A stretch of 64,000 nt of DNA from positions 1 through 64,000 of the forward strand of contig NZ_JBILQK010000009.1 in NCBI RefSeq assembly GCF_044373315.1, given 5' to 3'. Origin of the DNA: JACDQM01 sp044373315 (GTDB taxonomy: Bacteria; Pseudomonadota; Gammaproteobacteria; Burkholderiales; Burkholderiaceae_C). Made by a program: the position numbers and the translations under genes. Below are positions 27,969-36,366 of this stretch, one piece after another. Each line of letters opens with the position of its first letter. Position 1 is the first letter of the stretch. The notes beneath the pieces are model-generated. The model was not told where the DNA came from and searched no databases. It saw nothing but the letters and a program-made list of their open reading frames with translations.

Positions 27969-28718
27969 CTACGCATCGGCAAGGGCCGGCGCAACATCCT
28001 TGACGCCGCCGAAGCGGCGGTCCCTTTCCCGGAAAGCCTGGATCGCCGCATCGAGCTGCGCTTCGCCGAACTCGGGCCACAGACAGTCGGAAAACACGAA
28101 CTCGGTGTACGCCGCCTGCCAGAGCAGGAAGTTGCTGATGCGCACTTCGCCGCCGGTGCGAATAAACAGATCAGGATCGGGCGCATAGCTCATGGCCATG
28201 AATTCGCTGAGCTTGGCTTCGGTCAGATCGCCTGGCGCAACGCCCGCCTGGATGGCCGCCTTGCAGGCCTGCACGATGTCCCAGCGACCGCCGTAATTGA
28301 AGGCGACGTTAAGCGTCAGCTTGGTGTTGTGACGGGTGGCGGCCTCGGCCTCGTTCCAGGCATTGCGCAGTTTGTCGGAAACCGCGTCGCGGTCGCCGAC
28401 GATTCGGATGCGCACGCCCATTGCGCCCATGCGCGCCAGATAGCGAGACACCGCGGCCAGCACCAAGCCCATCAGGCCCGAGACCTCATCGCTGGGACGC
28501 TTCCAGTTCTCACTGGAGAACGCGAACACGGTCAGGTACTCGATCTCACGATCAATGCACGCCTGCACGACCTTGACCAGTGCATCGACCCCCTGCTTGT
28601 GACCAAAGAAGCGCGGCAGAAAGCGCTTTTTGGCCCAGCGGCCATTGCCATCCATCACGATGGCCACGTGGCGCGGCATCGGGGCCGCGGTCTTAGTCAC
28701 GGCAGCGCTTCCGCTCAA
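27969..28718 (-). CDS. uppS: Undecaprenyl diphosphate synthase
   Basis: UppS condenses isopentenyl diphosphate units to C55-PP, the lipid carrier for peptidoglycan and O-antigen. The product is 249 residues from the TTG at 28718, which overlaps the frr stop as TTGA. A GTG at codon 8 or ATG at codon 14 are alternative starts. The catalytic motif HVAIVMDGNGRWAKKR has D23, FAFSSENWKRP follows, and the end has DLFIRTGGEVRISNFLLWQ and YTEFVF. Typical cis-prenyltransferase. Confidence 0.97.
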   Translation of the reverse strand: MSGSAAVTKTAAPMPRHVAIVMDGNGRWAKKRFLPRFFGHKQGVDALVKVVQACIDREIEYLTVFAFSSENWKRPSDEVSGLMGLVLAAVSRYLARMGAMGVRIRIVGDRDAVSDKLRNAWNEAEAATRHNTKLTLNVAFNYGGRWDIVQACKAAIQAGVAPGDLTEAKLSEFMAMSYAPDPDLFIRTGGEVRISNFLLWQAAYTEFVFSDCLWPEFGEAQLDAAIQAFRERDRRFGGVKDVAPALADA

Positions 28719-29275
28719 ACCGCCATGATCTCGGCTTCTTTGCCGGAGATCAGTTTGTCAATCTCGGCAATGACGCGGTCCGTCAGCTTCTGGACTTCGT
28801 CAAGGCTGCGACGCTCGTCGTCCTCACCGATTTCCTTTTCCTTAAGCAGCTTCTTTGCCTGCTCATTGGCATCGCGACGCAGATTGCGCACCGCCACCTT
28901 GGCATCCTCACCGGCATTGCGCACGACCTTGGTCAGATCCCGGCGACGTTCTTCGGTCAGCGGCGGCATCGGCACGCGGATCAGGTCGCCTTGCGCCGAG
29001 GGATTCAAGCCCAGGTCCGACTCACGGATCGCCCGTTCAATCTTTGCACCCATGCCCTTCTCCCAGGGCTGGACACTGATGGTGCGGGCATCCAGCAGGC
29101 TGACGTTGGCCACCTGCGAGATTGGCACCAGCGAGCCGTAGTAGTCAACCTGGACCTGATCCAGGATGCCCGGGTGAGCACGGCCGGTGCGGATCTTCTG
29201 CAATTCGGTCTTGAAGGCCTCGACTGACTTGGCCATCTTTGCTTCGGCCGTCTTCTTGATATCTGCAATGCTCAT
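28715..29275 (-). CDS. frr: Ribosome recycling factor
   Basis: RRF splits the post-termination ribosome with EF-G. The 186-residue product has the usual three-helix bundle sequence: KSVEAFKTELQKIRTGRAHP near the start, VDYYGSLVPISQVANVSLLD in the hinge domain, and the C-terminal helix (VQKLTDRVIAEIDKLISGKE). Length matches E. coli (185). It lies 56 bases after pyrH in the standard rpsB-tsf-pyrH-frr order. Confidence 0.98.
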   Translation of the reverse strand: MSIADIKKTAEAKMAKSVEAFKTELQKIRTGRAHPGILDQVQVDYYGSLVPISQVANVSLLDARTISVQPWEKGMGAKIERAIRESDLGLNPSAQGDLIRVPMPPLTEERRRDLTKVVRNAGEDAKVAVRNLRRDANEQAKKLLKEKEIGEDDERRSLDEVQKLTDRVIAEIDKLISGKEAEIMAV

Positions 29276-29331
29276 GTTGATTGCCTTGATTGCTCGTCTG
29301 ATTCCGTCTTCTGTCTAACGCCGGACCACGC

Positions 29332-30042
29332 TCAGACGTGGACCAGGGTTCCCTCGTCCTCACCCATAACGACTCGCTTGAGCGCGCCGGGCTTGAAAAT
29401 GCTGAACACCTTGATCGGCAGCTTCTGGTCGCGGCACAGCGCGAAGGCCGTGGCATCCAGCACCTGAAGGTTCTTGGTGATGGCCTCGTCGAAGCTGATG
29501 CGCGCATAGCGGGTCGCGGTCGGATCCTTCTTGGGATCAGCCGTGTAGACGCCGTCCACCTTGGTGGCCTTCAGCACGATCTCGGCACCGATCTCGGCGC
29601 CGCGCAAGGCGGCCGCCGTGTCGGTGGTAAAGAAGGGGTTGCCGGTGCCGGCAGCGAAAATCACGACCTTGCCCTCTTCCAGGTACTGCAGCGCCTTGGG
29701 GCGAACATAGGGCTCAACCACTTGTTCGATGGCGATGGCGGACATCACTCGTGCCGTCATGCCCTCCTGGCGCATCGTGTCGGCCAGCGCCAGCGAATTC
29801 ATCACCGTGGCCAGCATGCCCATGTAGTCTGCCGTTGCGCGGTCCATGCCCACCGAGCCACCAGCCACGCCGCGGAAGATGTTGCCGCCGCCGATCACGA
29901 CAGCCACCTCCACACCCAGCTGCGTCACCTCCTGGATCTCCTGCACCATGCGCACAATGGTGGCGCGATTGATGCCATAGGCGTCGTCGCCCATCAGGGC
30001 TTCACCAGAAAGTTTCAGCAGGATGCGTTTGTGCGCGGGCAT
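29332..30042 (-). CDS. pyrH: UMP kinase
   Basis: PyrH phosphorylates UMP to UDP in pyrimidine synthesis and is regulated by GTP and UTP. The ATG at 30042 gives 236 residues, normal for the family; the open frame further upstream is not coding. Motifs are ILLKLSGEALMG, VVIGGGNIFRG, ATVMNSLALADTM, and AAGTGNPFFTTDTAAALRG. It lies between tsf and frr. Confidence 0.98.
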   Translation of the reverse strand: MPAHKRILLKLSGEALMGDDAYGINRATIVRMVQEIQEVTQLGVEVAVVIGGGNIFRGVAGGSVGMDRATADYMGMLATVMNSLALADTMRQEGMTARVMSAIAIEQVVEPYVRPKALQYLEEGKVVIFAAGTGNPFFTTDTAAALRGAEIGAEIVLKATKVDGVYTADPKKDPTATRYARISFDEAITKNLQVLDATAFALCRDQKLPIKVFSIFKPGALKRVVMGEDEGTLVHV

Positions 30043-30116
30043 TGTGACCTCGTCATGCAAATTGGGGTGGGCTCCGCGATCTGCCGGCCTCGTGGGCAAG
30101 CCACCGCGAGCACAAG

Positions 30117-30141
30117 TGTAAAGGGCGCCAGTGGCGCCCTT
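30117..30141 (-). terminator. Hairpin between tsf and pyrH
   Basis: A perfect 9-bp stem (AAGGGCGCC/GGCGCCCTT, loop of 3) is followed on the minus strand by TTTACACTT. It begins 25 bases after the tsf stop. The T-tract is interrupted, so it probably acts as a partial terminator or processing barrier rather than a full stop before pyrH. Confidence 0.5.
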
Positions 30142-30166
30142 GTCGATTGGCTGAAGCGCCTCGGGC

Positions 30167-31063
30167 TTACTGGCCCTTGGCAGCCGCGACCTGGGCAGCC
30201 ACTTCGGCTGCGAAGTCGTCGACCTTCTTCTCAATGCCTTCGCCGACCACGTACAGGGTGAAGCTCTTCACCGTCGTGGCCTTGTCCTTCAGCATCGCAG
30301 CCACCGTCTGCTTGCCATCGGCAGCCTTGACGAAGACCTGATCCAGCAGCGAGACCTCCTTGAGGTACTTCTGCACCGAACCTTCGACCATCTTGGCGAT
30401 GATGTCGGCCGGTTTGCCAGACTCGGCAGCCTTCTCTTCTGCGATCTTGCGCTCCTTGGCAACCAGATCGGCCGGCACTTCGGCGCTAGACAGCGCGGCC
30501 GGCTTCATGGCTGCCACGTGCATCGCAACGTCCTTGGCCGCCACGTCGTCACCGTCGAACTCGACCATCACGCCGATGCGGGTGCCGTGCAGATAGGACG
30601 CCAGCTTGGCACCCGACGCGTAGCGCTTGAAGCGGCGGATCGTCATGTTCTCGCCGATCTTGCCGATCAGGCCCTTGCGCACGTCTTCCACGGTCGGGCC
30701 GAAGCCTTCTTGCGACAGCGGCAGCGCCGACAGCGCCTCGACGGAAGCCGGGTTCTGCTCGGCGACCAGGCCGGCCAGTGCATTCACGAAGGCCAGGAAG
30801 GCATCGTTCTTGGACACGAAGTCGGTTTCGCAGTTGACTTCGATCAGCGCGCCAGTCGTGCCCACGACGGCAGCAGCGACCACGCCTTCAGCCGTCACGC
30901 GCGAGGCGGCCTTGCCAGCCTTGTTGCCCAGCTTGACGCGCAGGATCTCTTCGGCACGGCTCATGTCGCCTTCGGCCTCAGTCAGAGCCTTCTTGCACTC
31001 CATCATCGGGGCATCGGTGCGGGCGCGCAGCTCAGCCACCATGCTTGCGGTAATTGCAGCCAT
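30167..31063 (-). CDS. tsf: Elongation factor Ts
   Basis: EF-Ts exchanges GDP for GTP on EF-Tu. From the ATG at 31063 the product is 298 residues. It begins AAITASMVAELRARTDAPMM and continues CKKALTEAEGDMSRAEEIL, the N-terminal UBA-like module, then has EVNCETDFVSKNDAFLAF and LLDQVFVKAADGKQTVAAML. Full length and normal. It follows rpsB after a 109-base gap containing an intrinsic terminator, as in other proteobacteria where readthrough sets tsf levels. Confidence 0.98.
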   Translation of the reverse strand: MAAITASMVAELRARTDAPMMECKKALTEAEGDMSRAEEILRVKLGNKAGKAASRVTAEGVVAAAVVGTTGALIEVNCETDFVSKNDAFLAFVNALAGLVAEQNPASVEALSALPLSQEGFGPTVEDVRKGLIGKIGENMTIRRFKRYASGAKLASYLHGTRIGVMVEFDGDDVAAKDVAMHVAAMKPAALSSAEVPADLVAKERKIAEEKAAESGKPADIIAKMVEGSVQKYLKEVSLLDQVFVKAADGKQTVAAMLKDKATTVKSFTLYVVGEGIEKKVDDFAAEVAAQVAAAKGQ

Positions 31064-31127
31064 TTGAATCTCCGGTTTGCAGCGGAGCCGGTCGCAGCCA
31101 GCTCCAGTCAATTTCGTATCAGCTTTG

Positions 31128-31151
31128 AAAAAAAGGGGCTGAATCAGCCCC
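31128..31151 (-). terminator. Intrinsic terminator between rpsB and tsf
   Basis: On the minus strand GGGGCTG and CAGCCCC pair around a 3-base loop and run directly into seven T residues (31134-31128). This is a textbook Rho-independent terminator placed 22 bases after the rpsB stop. Readthrough would be needed for tsf from the rpsB promoter, so it likely sets the S2 to EF-Ts ratio. Confidence 0.88.
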
Positions 31152-31172
31152 TTCGTTCCGGGTGCCTGAGGA

Positions 31173-31919
31173 TCAAGCGCCTTCGTTGACCTCGACGAAC
31201 TCGTCGCCATCAGCAGCCACAGCCTGCACCAGCTCATTGGTGGCGTTGGCACGACCTTCCAGAACAGCGTCAGCAACAGCCTTGGCGTACAGAGCCACAG
31301 CCTTGGCCGAGTCGTCGTTGCCGGGGATGATGTAGTCGATGCCTTCAGGCGAGTGGTTGGTGTCAACCACGCCGATCACCGGAATGCCCAGCTTCTTGGC
31401 TTCCGCAACAGCAATCTTGTGGTAGCCAACGTCGATCACGAAAATGGCGTCCGGCAGCGCGGTCATGTCCTGGATGCCGCCGATGTTCTTTTCCAGCTTG
31501 GCGATATCGCGCTGGAACAGCAGGGCTTCCTTCTTGATGGCGGGCTGGGTACCAGCGTCGACCTGAGCCTGCATGTCCTTCAGGTTCTTCAGCGAACCCT
31601 TGACCGTCTTGAAGTTGGTCATCATGCCGCCCAGCCAACGCGAGTCGACGTAAGGCATGCCGGCGCGCTGAGCTTCCAGGGCGATCACTTCACGTGCTTG
31701 GCGCTTGGTGCCGATCATCAGGATCGTGCCGCGCTTGGCAGCCAGCTGACGCACGAACTTCATCGCTTCCTCGAACTTCGGCAGCGTCTTTTCGAGGTTG
31801 ATGATGTGAATCTTGTTGCGATGGCCGTAGATGAAGGGGGCCATCTTGGGGTTCCAGAAGCGGGTCTGGTGACCAAAGTGGACACCTGCTTCCAGCATTT
31901 CGCGCATCGTGACGGACAT
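31173..31919 (-). CDS. rpsB: 30S ribosomal protein S2
   Basis: S2 joins the small subunit late and is needed for binding of S1. From the ATG at 31919 (GGAGTTACTAC upstream) the product is 248 residues. It starts MSVTMREMLEAGVHFGHQTR and continues FWNPKMAPFIYGHRNKIHI, the S2 signature, and has RWLGGMMTNFKTVKGSLK and GVVDTNHSPEGIDYIIPGND. It is the first gene of the rpsB-to-rnhB cluster and is divergent from the amidase gene. Confidence 0.98.
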   Translation of the reverse strand: MSVTMREMLEAGVHFGHQTRFWNPKMAPFIYGHRNKIHIINLEKTLPKFEEAMKFVRQLAAKRGTILMIGTKRQAREVIALEAQRAGMPYVDSRWLGGMMTNFKTVKGSLKNLKDMQAQVDAGTQPAIKKEALLFQRDIAKLEKNIGGIQDMTALPDAIFVIDVGYHKIAVAEAKKLGIPVIGVVDTNHSPEGIDYIIPGNDDSAKAVALYAKAVADAVLEGRANATNELVQAVAADGDEFVEVNEGA

Positions 31920-32079
31920 GTAGTAACTCCGAAGGTTGGTTCTAAAATCCGGCCTGAATCGCGAGGGTCTTGAATGCAAGAAAGACCACAGCGCGACACC
32001 TTTCAGAAGCCGGTTTGCGATTAGTTCTGCAAGGAACGTCCGGGACAACAATGTCCGGAGCACCCGGCAAAACCCAAAG

Positions 32080-32087
32080 AGTATACA
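32080..32087. promoter_or_regulatory. Overlapping divergent -10 candidates between rpsB and the amidase gene
   Basis: AGTATACA reads as TATACT on the minus strand (for rpsB, leader about 155 nt) and TATACA on the plus strand (for the amidase, only 6 bases before its ATG). I see no good -35 for either direction. The rpsB leader has an inverted repeat (CCGGAC / GTCCCGG, about 32041-32058) that could be regulatory. Confidence 0.4.
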
Positions 32088-32093
32088 ACACCC

Positions 32094-33455
32094 ATGCACC
32101 ATGACCTGTGCAGTGCCCTTGCCCAGCTCCGAAACGGCAGCACCACCGCCAGCGCATTGATGGAACTCAGCCTTGCTGCGGCACGCAGTGAGGCAGCACG
32201 CCGTGTCTTCGTCCGAGACTTCTTCTCTCAGGCAGAGGCGACTGCAAGCGCTACAGATGCCCTGCTGCACGCCGGCGCACCGCAGCAGCGGCTGGCAGGC
32301 CTGGCAATCAGCGTCAAGGACTTGTTCGACGTCGCTGGTCAGCCCACTAGCGCGGCATCCGCCTCACGCCACGATGCCGCAGCAGCGCGCGAGGATGCGA
32401 CCGCGGTCGCGCGCCTGCGCCGCGCCGGCGCCGCCTTGATCGGCCACACGAACATGAGCGAGTTCGCCTTCTCGGGACTCGGCCTTAACCCCCACCACGG
32501 CACCCCAGTCAACCCCGCGTGCCTGGCCATCGACGGCAGTACGCGCATTCCCGGTGGCTCCACATCGGGCGGCGCTGTCAGCGTGGCCATTGGTGCGGCA
32601 TGGGCCGCACTGGGTTCGGACACAGGAGGCTCGATTCGCATTCCGGCCGCACTGAACGGACTGGTGGGCTTTAAGAACACAGCCCGACTCACGCCCTCGG
32701 CGGGCTGCATCCCGCTGTCACCTAGCCTGGACACGGTGTGCGCCATCACGCGCTCGGCGCGCGATGCAGTGCTGCTGCATGAGGTACTCAGCGATCAGGA
32801 AGTCTCACTTGCGCCACGACCCCTCACGTCGACGCGCCTGGGCGTTCCCGCGCAACTGACCGAGGGCATGGATCCGGTCGTCGCTCGCGCCTTTGAACGC
32901 AGCGTCGCAGCGCTCAGGGACGCTGGCGCCTGCATCGAGGCGATCGATCTGCCGATCGAGAACATGGCCGGCTTGCAGGCACAAGGCGGATTCGCCGCCG
33001 CTGAGAGCTGGGCCTGGCATCGCACAGCACTGAAGGACCGGGAAACCCTATATGACCCTCGCGTGGCGCTTCGAATCCGTCGAGGCGCAAGCATCAGCGC
33101 AGCCGACTACATCGATCTGCAAGCCGCTCGCAAGGCCTGGATTGCACGCATGGAGCATGCGATGCAGGGCTACGACGCCTTGCTCTGCCCCACCGTTCCT
33201 ACGGTGCCCCCGGAGATCGCCCCCTTACTGGACAGCGACGACGCTTTTTTTGCCAGCAACGCGCTGATGCTGCGCAACACCTCGGTCATCAACCTGCTCG
33301 ACGGCTGCTCGATCAGCCTGCCCTGCCAGTCACCTGACGAACTGCCAGTCGGCTTGATGCTGTCATGCAGCGCGATGAAGGATGAGCTGCTGCTCGCCCT
33401 GGCCTTGCAGGTCGAACGGGTGCTAGCCCCCATCACCCGACGCGGGGAACACTGA
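32094..33455 (+). CDS. Amidase (amidase signature family)
   Basis: This 453-residue enzyme has the complete amidase-signature triad: K75 (AISVKDLFDVAG), the cis-serine S158 (PGGSTSGGAVSV) and the nucleophile S180 (GSDTGGSIRIP). It probably hydrolyses a small amide in the cytoplasm. It is not GatA: gatB and gatC are absent and the N-terminus differs. Substrate unknown. No Shine-Dalgarno is visible; the ATG lies 6 bases after TATACA, so the mRNA may be leaderless. It is followed after one base by an oxidoreductase gene, suggesting one operon. Confidence 0.9.
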   Translation: MHHDLCSALAQLRNGSTTASALMELSLAAARSEAARRVFVRDFFSQAEATASATDALLHAGAPQQRLAGLAISVKDLFDVAGQPTSAASASRHDAAAAREDATAVARLRRAGAALIGHTNMSEFAFSGLGLNPHHGTPVNPACLAIDGSTRIPGGSTSGGAVSVAIGAAWAALGSDTGGSIRIPAALNGLVGFKNTARLTPSAGCIPLSPSLDTVCAITRSARDAVLLHEVLSDQEVSLAPRPLTSTRLGVPAQLTEGMDPVVARAFERSVAALRDAGACIEAIDLPIENMAGLQAQGGFAAAESWAWHRTALKDRETLYDPRVALRIRRGASISAADYIDLQAARKAWIARMEHAMQGYDALLCPTVPTVPPEIAPLLDSDDAFFASNALMLRNTSVINLLDGCSISLPCQSPDELPVGLMLSCSAMKDELLLALALQVERVLAPITRRGEH

Positions 33456-33456
33456 G

Positions 33457-34806
33457 ATGCGGATCGCAGTCATCGGCGCCGGCATCGTCGGCGTGACCAC
33501 AGCCTATGAGCTGGCCGCAGACGGTCATGAAGTGGCCGTGTTCGAACGCAGCGGCAGCGTGGCTGCCGAAGGCAGCTTTGCCAATGGGGGCCTCATCGCG
33601 CCAGGCGCATGCGTCGCATGGCCACATGCAAGGCCCGTTGGCGCAGGCCTTGTCCACCGTTTCGGTCATGCAGCCCCCCCCTCGGTCAGCGGCCCACTGC
33701 TGGCGCGGCTAGGCTGGTCACTGCGCGCTTGGCGCACCGTCTCATCCGACCCGGATTCGCTGCGCGCGCGCAGCCTGCTGGCTCTGGCCACACACAGCCT
33801 GAGTCAGCTGCAAGGCCTGCGTCACCAACTCGGCCTCGACTACGAGCACGCCCAGGGCCACCTGCTGCTGCTTCGCAGCGCCAAGGAGCTGACGGCTCTC
33901 AAGCCGTCCCTGCTGCTGCTGGAGCAACTGGGCGTGGCCCATCAGCTGCTGGACCCGGCCCGATGCCTGCGTGCAGAGCCAGGCCTCAACCCGGACACCG
34001 CGCTGCATGGCGGCGTGCTGCTCGGCGAGGGTGAAGTCGGCAACTGTCGCCAGTTCGCACTGCTGCTTCGGCAGGAGGCGCAGCGCCTGGGTGCACGCTT
34101 CCGGTTTCACACACAGGTCATGCGCATCGATGTCGGTGACAAGCCCCAACTGCTGCACGCCTACACACCGCCAGATGCCGGCTCGGCTGCCCTGCGCGAC
34201 CCGGCCGGCAGTGGCAGCAGCAATGAGCCCGATACACAGACCCTACCCAAAGATCCCATGCAGGAGCGTTTCGACGCCATTGTGGTCTGCGCCGCCGCTG
34301 CCTCTGTCCCGCTGCTTGAGCCACTCGGCATCAAGCCGCCGCTTGCAAGCCTGCATGGCATCTCCATCACTGCACCATTGCGCCAGATCGAGGCCCATCC
34401 GGACTTCGGGCCACGTGCATCGGTGCTGGATGCGCGTTTCGGTGTCACCATCAGCCGGATCGGCCAGCGGGTGCGGCTTTGCGGCGGCGCTGCGCTGGGC
34501 AAGGCCGACGCGATCAGCCCGCGCATAGAGGAAACCTTGCATCGCGTGCTGCACGACTGGTTTCCCGGAGCCACACAGGGCGGCGCCGTTCAACGCTGGA
34601 TCGGCGCCCGCGCTCAACTGGCGGACGGCCTCCCGCTGCTGGGGCCAAGCGGCCGGCAGGGGCTGTGGCTTAACTTCGGTCACGGCAATCAGGGCTGGGC
34701 GCTGGCATGCGGCTCGGCCAGACTGCTGGCCGACCAACTCGGCGGGCGGCCGACGGCCTTGCAGCCCGAAGTACTGCAAGCATTGGCGCCTTCCCGCTTG
34801 CGCTAA
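33457..34806 (+). CDS. FAD-dependent oxidoreductase, D-amino-acid dehydrogenase (DadA)-like
   Basis: This 449-residue protein starts with the dinucleotide-binding motif MRIAVIGAGIVGVTTAYELA and the ERSGSVAAEGSFANGG segment typical of DadA, and ends with GLWLNFGHGNQGWALACGSA, the C-terminal FAD-contact region. It probably oxidises a D-amino acid or related amine and passes electrons to the membrane. Residues about 236-269 are a Pro/Ser/Asp-rich insertion not typical of DadA. A C8 run lies in the coding sequence at 33674-33681. The gene starts one base after the amidase stop and ends 9 bases before the next gene. Confidence 0.85.
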   Translation: MRIAVIGAGIVGVTTAYELAADGHEVAVFERSGSVAAEGSFANGGLIAPGACVAWPHARPVGAGLVHRFGHAAPPSVSGPLLARLGWSLRAWRTVSSDPDSLRARSLLALATHSLSQLQGLRHQLGLDYEHAQGHLLLLRSAKELTALKPSLLLLEQLGVAHQLLDPARCLRAEPGLNPDTALHGGVLLGEGEVGNCRQFALLLRQEAQRLGARFRFHTQVMRIDVGDKPQLLHAYTPPDAGSAALRDPAGSGSSNEPDTQTLPKDPMQERFDAIVVCAAAASVPLLEPLGIKPPLASLHGISITAPLRQIEAHPDFGPRASVLDARFGVTISRIGQRVRLCGGAALGKADAISPRIEETLHRVLHDWFPGATQGGAVQRWIGARAQLADGLPLLGPSGRQGLWLNFGHGNQGWALACGSARLLADQLGGRPTALQPEVLQALAPSRLR

Positions 34807-34815
34807 CCTGCTGCC

Positions 34816-36309
34816 ATGCATCGCCTCCTGCCCGTCCAGCATCGCCAAGCCCTGCACAGCACAGCGAGCAGCCGCAGGATTGAGGTCAGCAGCCAGGCCC
34901 ACCTGGCTCCCCATGCGCTGATGGCGCGCGCCGGGATGGCGCTGGCCAAGTTGGCGAGCGCCCTGGCTCCGCATGAGCGACGCGTTTGGGTAGCCTGCGG
35001 CCCTGGCAACAACGGCGGCGATGGACTGGTGGCCGCCACCTTGCTGCACCAGGCAGGCTGGCAGGTCGAGGCCGCTTTGGTCCGCAGCGAAGGCACGCCG
35101 CCGGCGGACGCTGCCTGGGCCTTGGAGCAGGCCCGCGCCGCCGGCGTTGCGATCACCCAGAGCCTGCCTGCGATCCAGCCCGACCTGCTCATTGACGCAT
35201 TGCTGGGCCTGGGCAGCACTCGTGCTCCAGAAGGCCAGATGGCCGACTGGGTGCGCTACCTCAACAACCAGCCTGCGCCTGTGCTGGCAGTCGACCTGCC
35301 AACAGGATTGGACAGCGACACCGGCCGAAAGCTGGGCGACACCGTCGTGTACGCGAGTCACTGCCTGTCTCTGCTGACACTGAAGCGCGGGCTCTTCACC
35401 GCGCATGGCCGGGACTGCTGTGGTGATCTGTGGTTCGATGACCTCGGTTGCACGCCGACGGAGCCGCCGGACGCCTGGCTGCTTGGGCAGGACAGCATGC
35501 TCGTCGCCCAAGGCCCGCCATTGCCGAGTACCCACAAGGGCAGCAAAGGCGATGTGCTGGTGATCGGCGGCGCACCTGGCATGCAGGGTGCGGCCCGTCT
35601 GGCAGCCAGCAGCGCCCTGGCGGCAGGTGCTGGCCGCGTCTATGCAAGCCTGCTGGACCCCACAACCATGCCAGACCCGGCACGTGCTGAGTTGATGCAG
35701 CGGCCAATCGCACAACTCAAGGACGACCCGAGCTGGCACACGCACTGCGTGGTGGCAGGCTGCGGCGGCGGATCGGAGATTGGTGCCGTATTGCCACTGC
35801 TGCTCGAACATGCAGTGCGCCTGGTACTGGACGCTGACGGACTCAACGCCCTGGCCAGGAACGAAACGCTCGCTGAAATTTTGCGCGCACGCCGTTCGCG
35901 CGGCCTGCAGACCGTGTTGACGCCGCACCCCCTGGAAGCCGCGCGGCTGCTAGACAGCTCGGTCGCAAGCATTCAGGCGAATCGCCTGGCTGCAGCGGAT
36001 GCACTGAGCCAACGCTATGCCTGCTCCGTGCTGCTCAAGGGAGCCGGCTCGGTGATCGCCAGCCCGGGATCCTGTCCTGCCATCAACAGCAGCGGCGGGC
36101 CGGCGCTGGCGACTGCAGGCACAGGTGATGTGCTAGCCGGATGGCTGGGCGGCATCTGGGCCAGCCACGCCGGCGCGCCGTTGCACGACCTGGCCTGCGC
36201 CGTAGCCCATTGGCATGGCCTGGCAGGCGATCAGCAGAAAGCCGGTCCACTCAGGGCCGGCGATCTCATCGAAGCCATGCACGCGCTGCACGGCCACGCG
36301 TCACGATAA
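34816..36309 (+). CDS. nnr: Bifunctional NAD(P)HX epimerase / ADP-dependent dehydratase
   Basis: This 497-residue fusion repairs damaged NADH and NADPH hydrates. The N-terminal epimerase (YjeF_N) has ACGPGNNGGDGLVAATLL at about residue 60, then DLLIDALLGLG and AVDLPTGLDSDTG. The C-terminal dehydratase (ribokinase fold) has HKGSKGDVLVIGGAPGMQGA, DADGLNALA, TVLTPHPLEAARLL, and GGPALATAGTGDVLAGWLGG. Both halves look intact. It is the last gene of the plus-strand amidase-oxidoreductase unit. Confidence 0.96.
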   Translation: MHRLLPVQHRQALHSTASSRRIEVSSQAHLAPHALMARAGMALAKLASALAPHERRVWVACGPGNNGGDGLVAATLLHQAGWQVEAALVRSEGTPPADAAWALEQARAAGVAITQSLPAIQPDLLIDALLGLGSTRAPEGQMADWVRYLNNQPAPVLAVDLPTGLDSDTGRKLGDTVVYASHCLSLLTLKRGLFTAHGRDCCGDLWFDDLGCTPTEPPDAWLLGQDSMLVAQGPPLPSTHKGSKGDVLVIGGAPGMQGAARLAASSALAAGAGRVYASLLDPTTMPDPARAELMQRPIAQLKDDPSWHTHCVVAGCGGGSEIGAVLPLLLEHAVRLVLDADGLNALARNETLAEILRARRSRGLQTVLTPHPLEAARLLDSSVASIQANRLAAADALSQRYACSVLLKGAGSVIASPGSCPAINSSGGPALATAGTGDVLAGWLGGIWASHAGAPLHDLACAVAHWHGLAGDQQKAGPLRAGDLIEAMHALHGHASR

Positions 36310-36366
36310 GGCGTGCGGCTGGCGCACTTCAACCAGCGCGGTCGCCACGACCGATCCCGCACCGGC

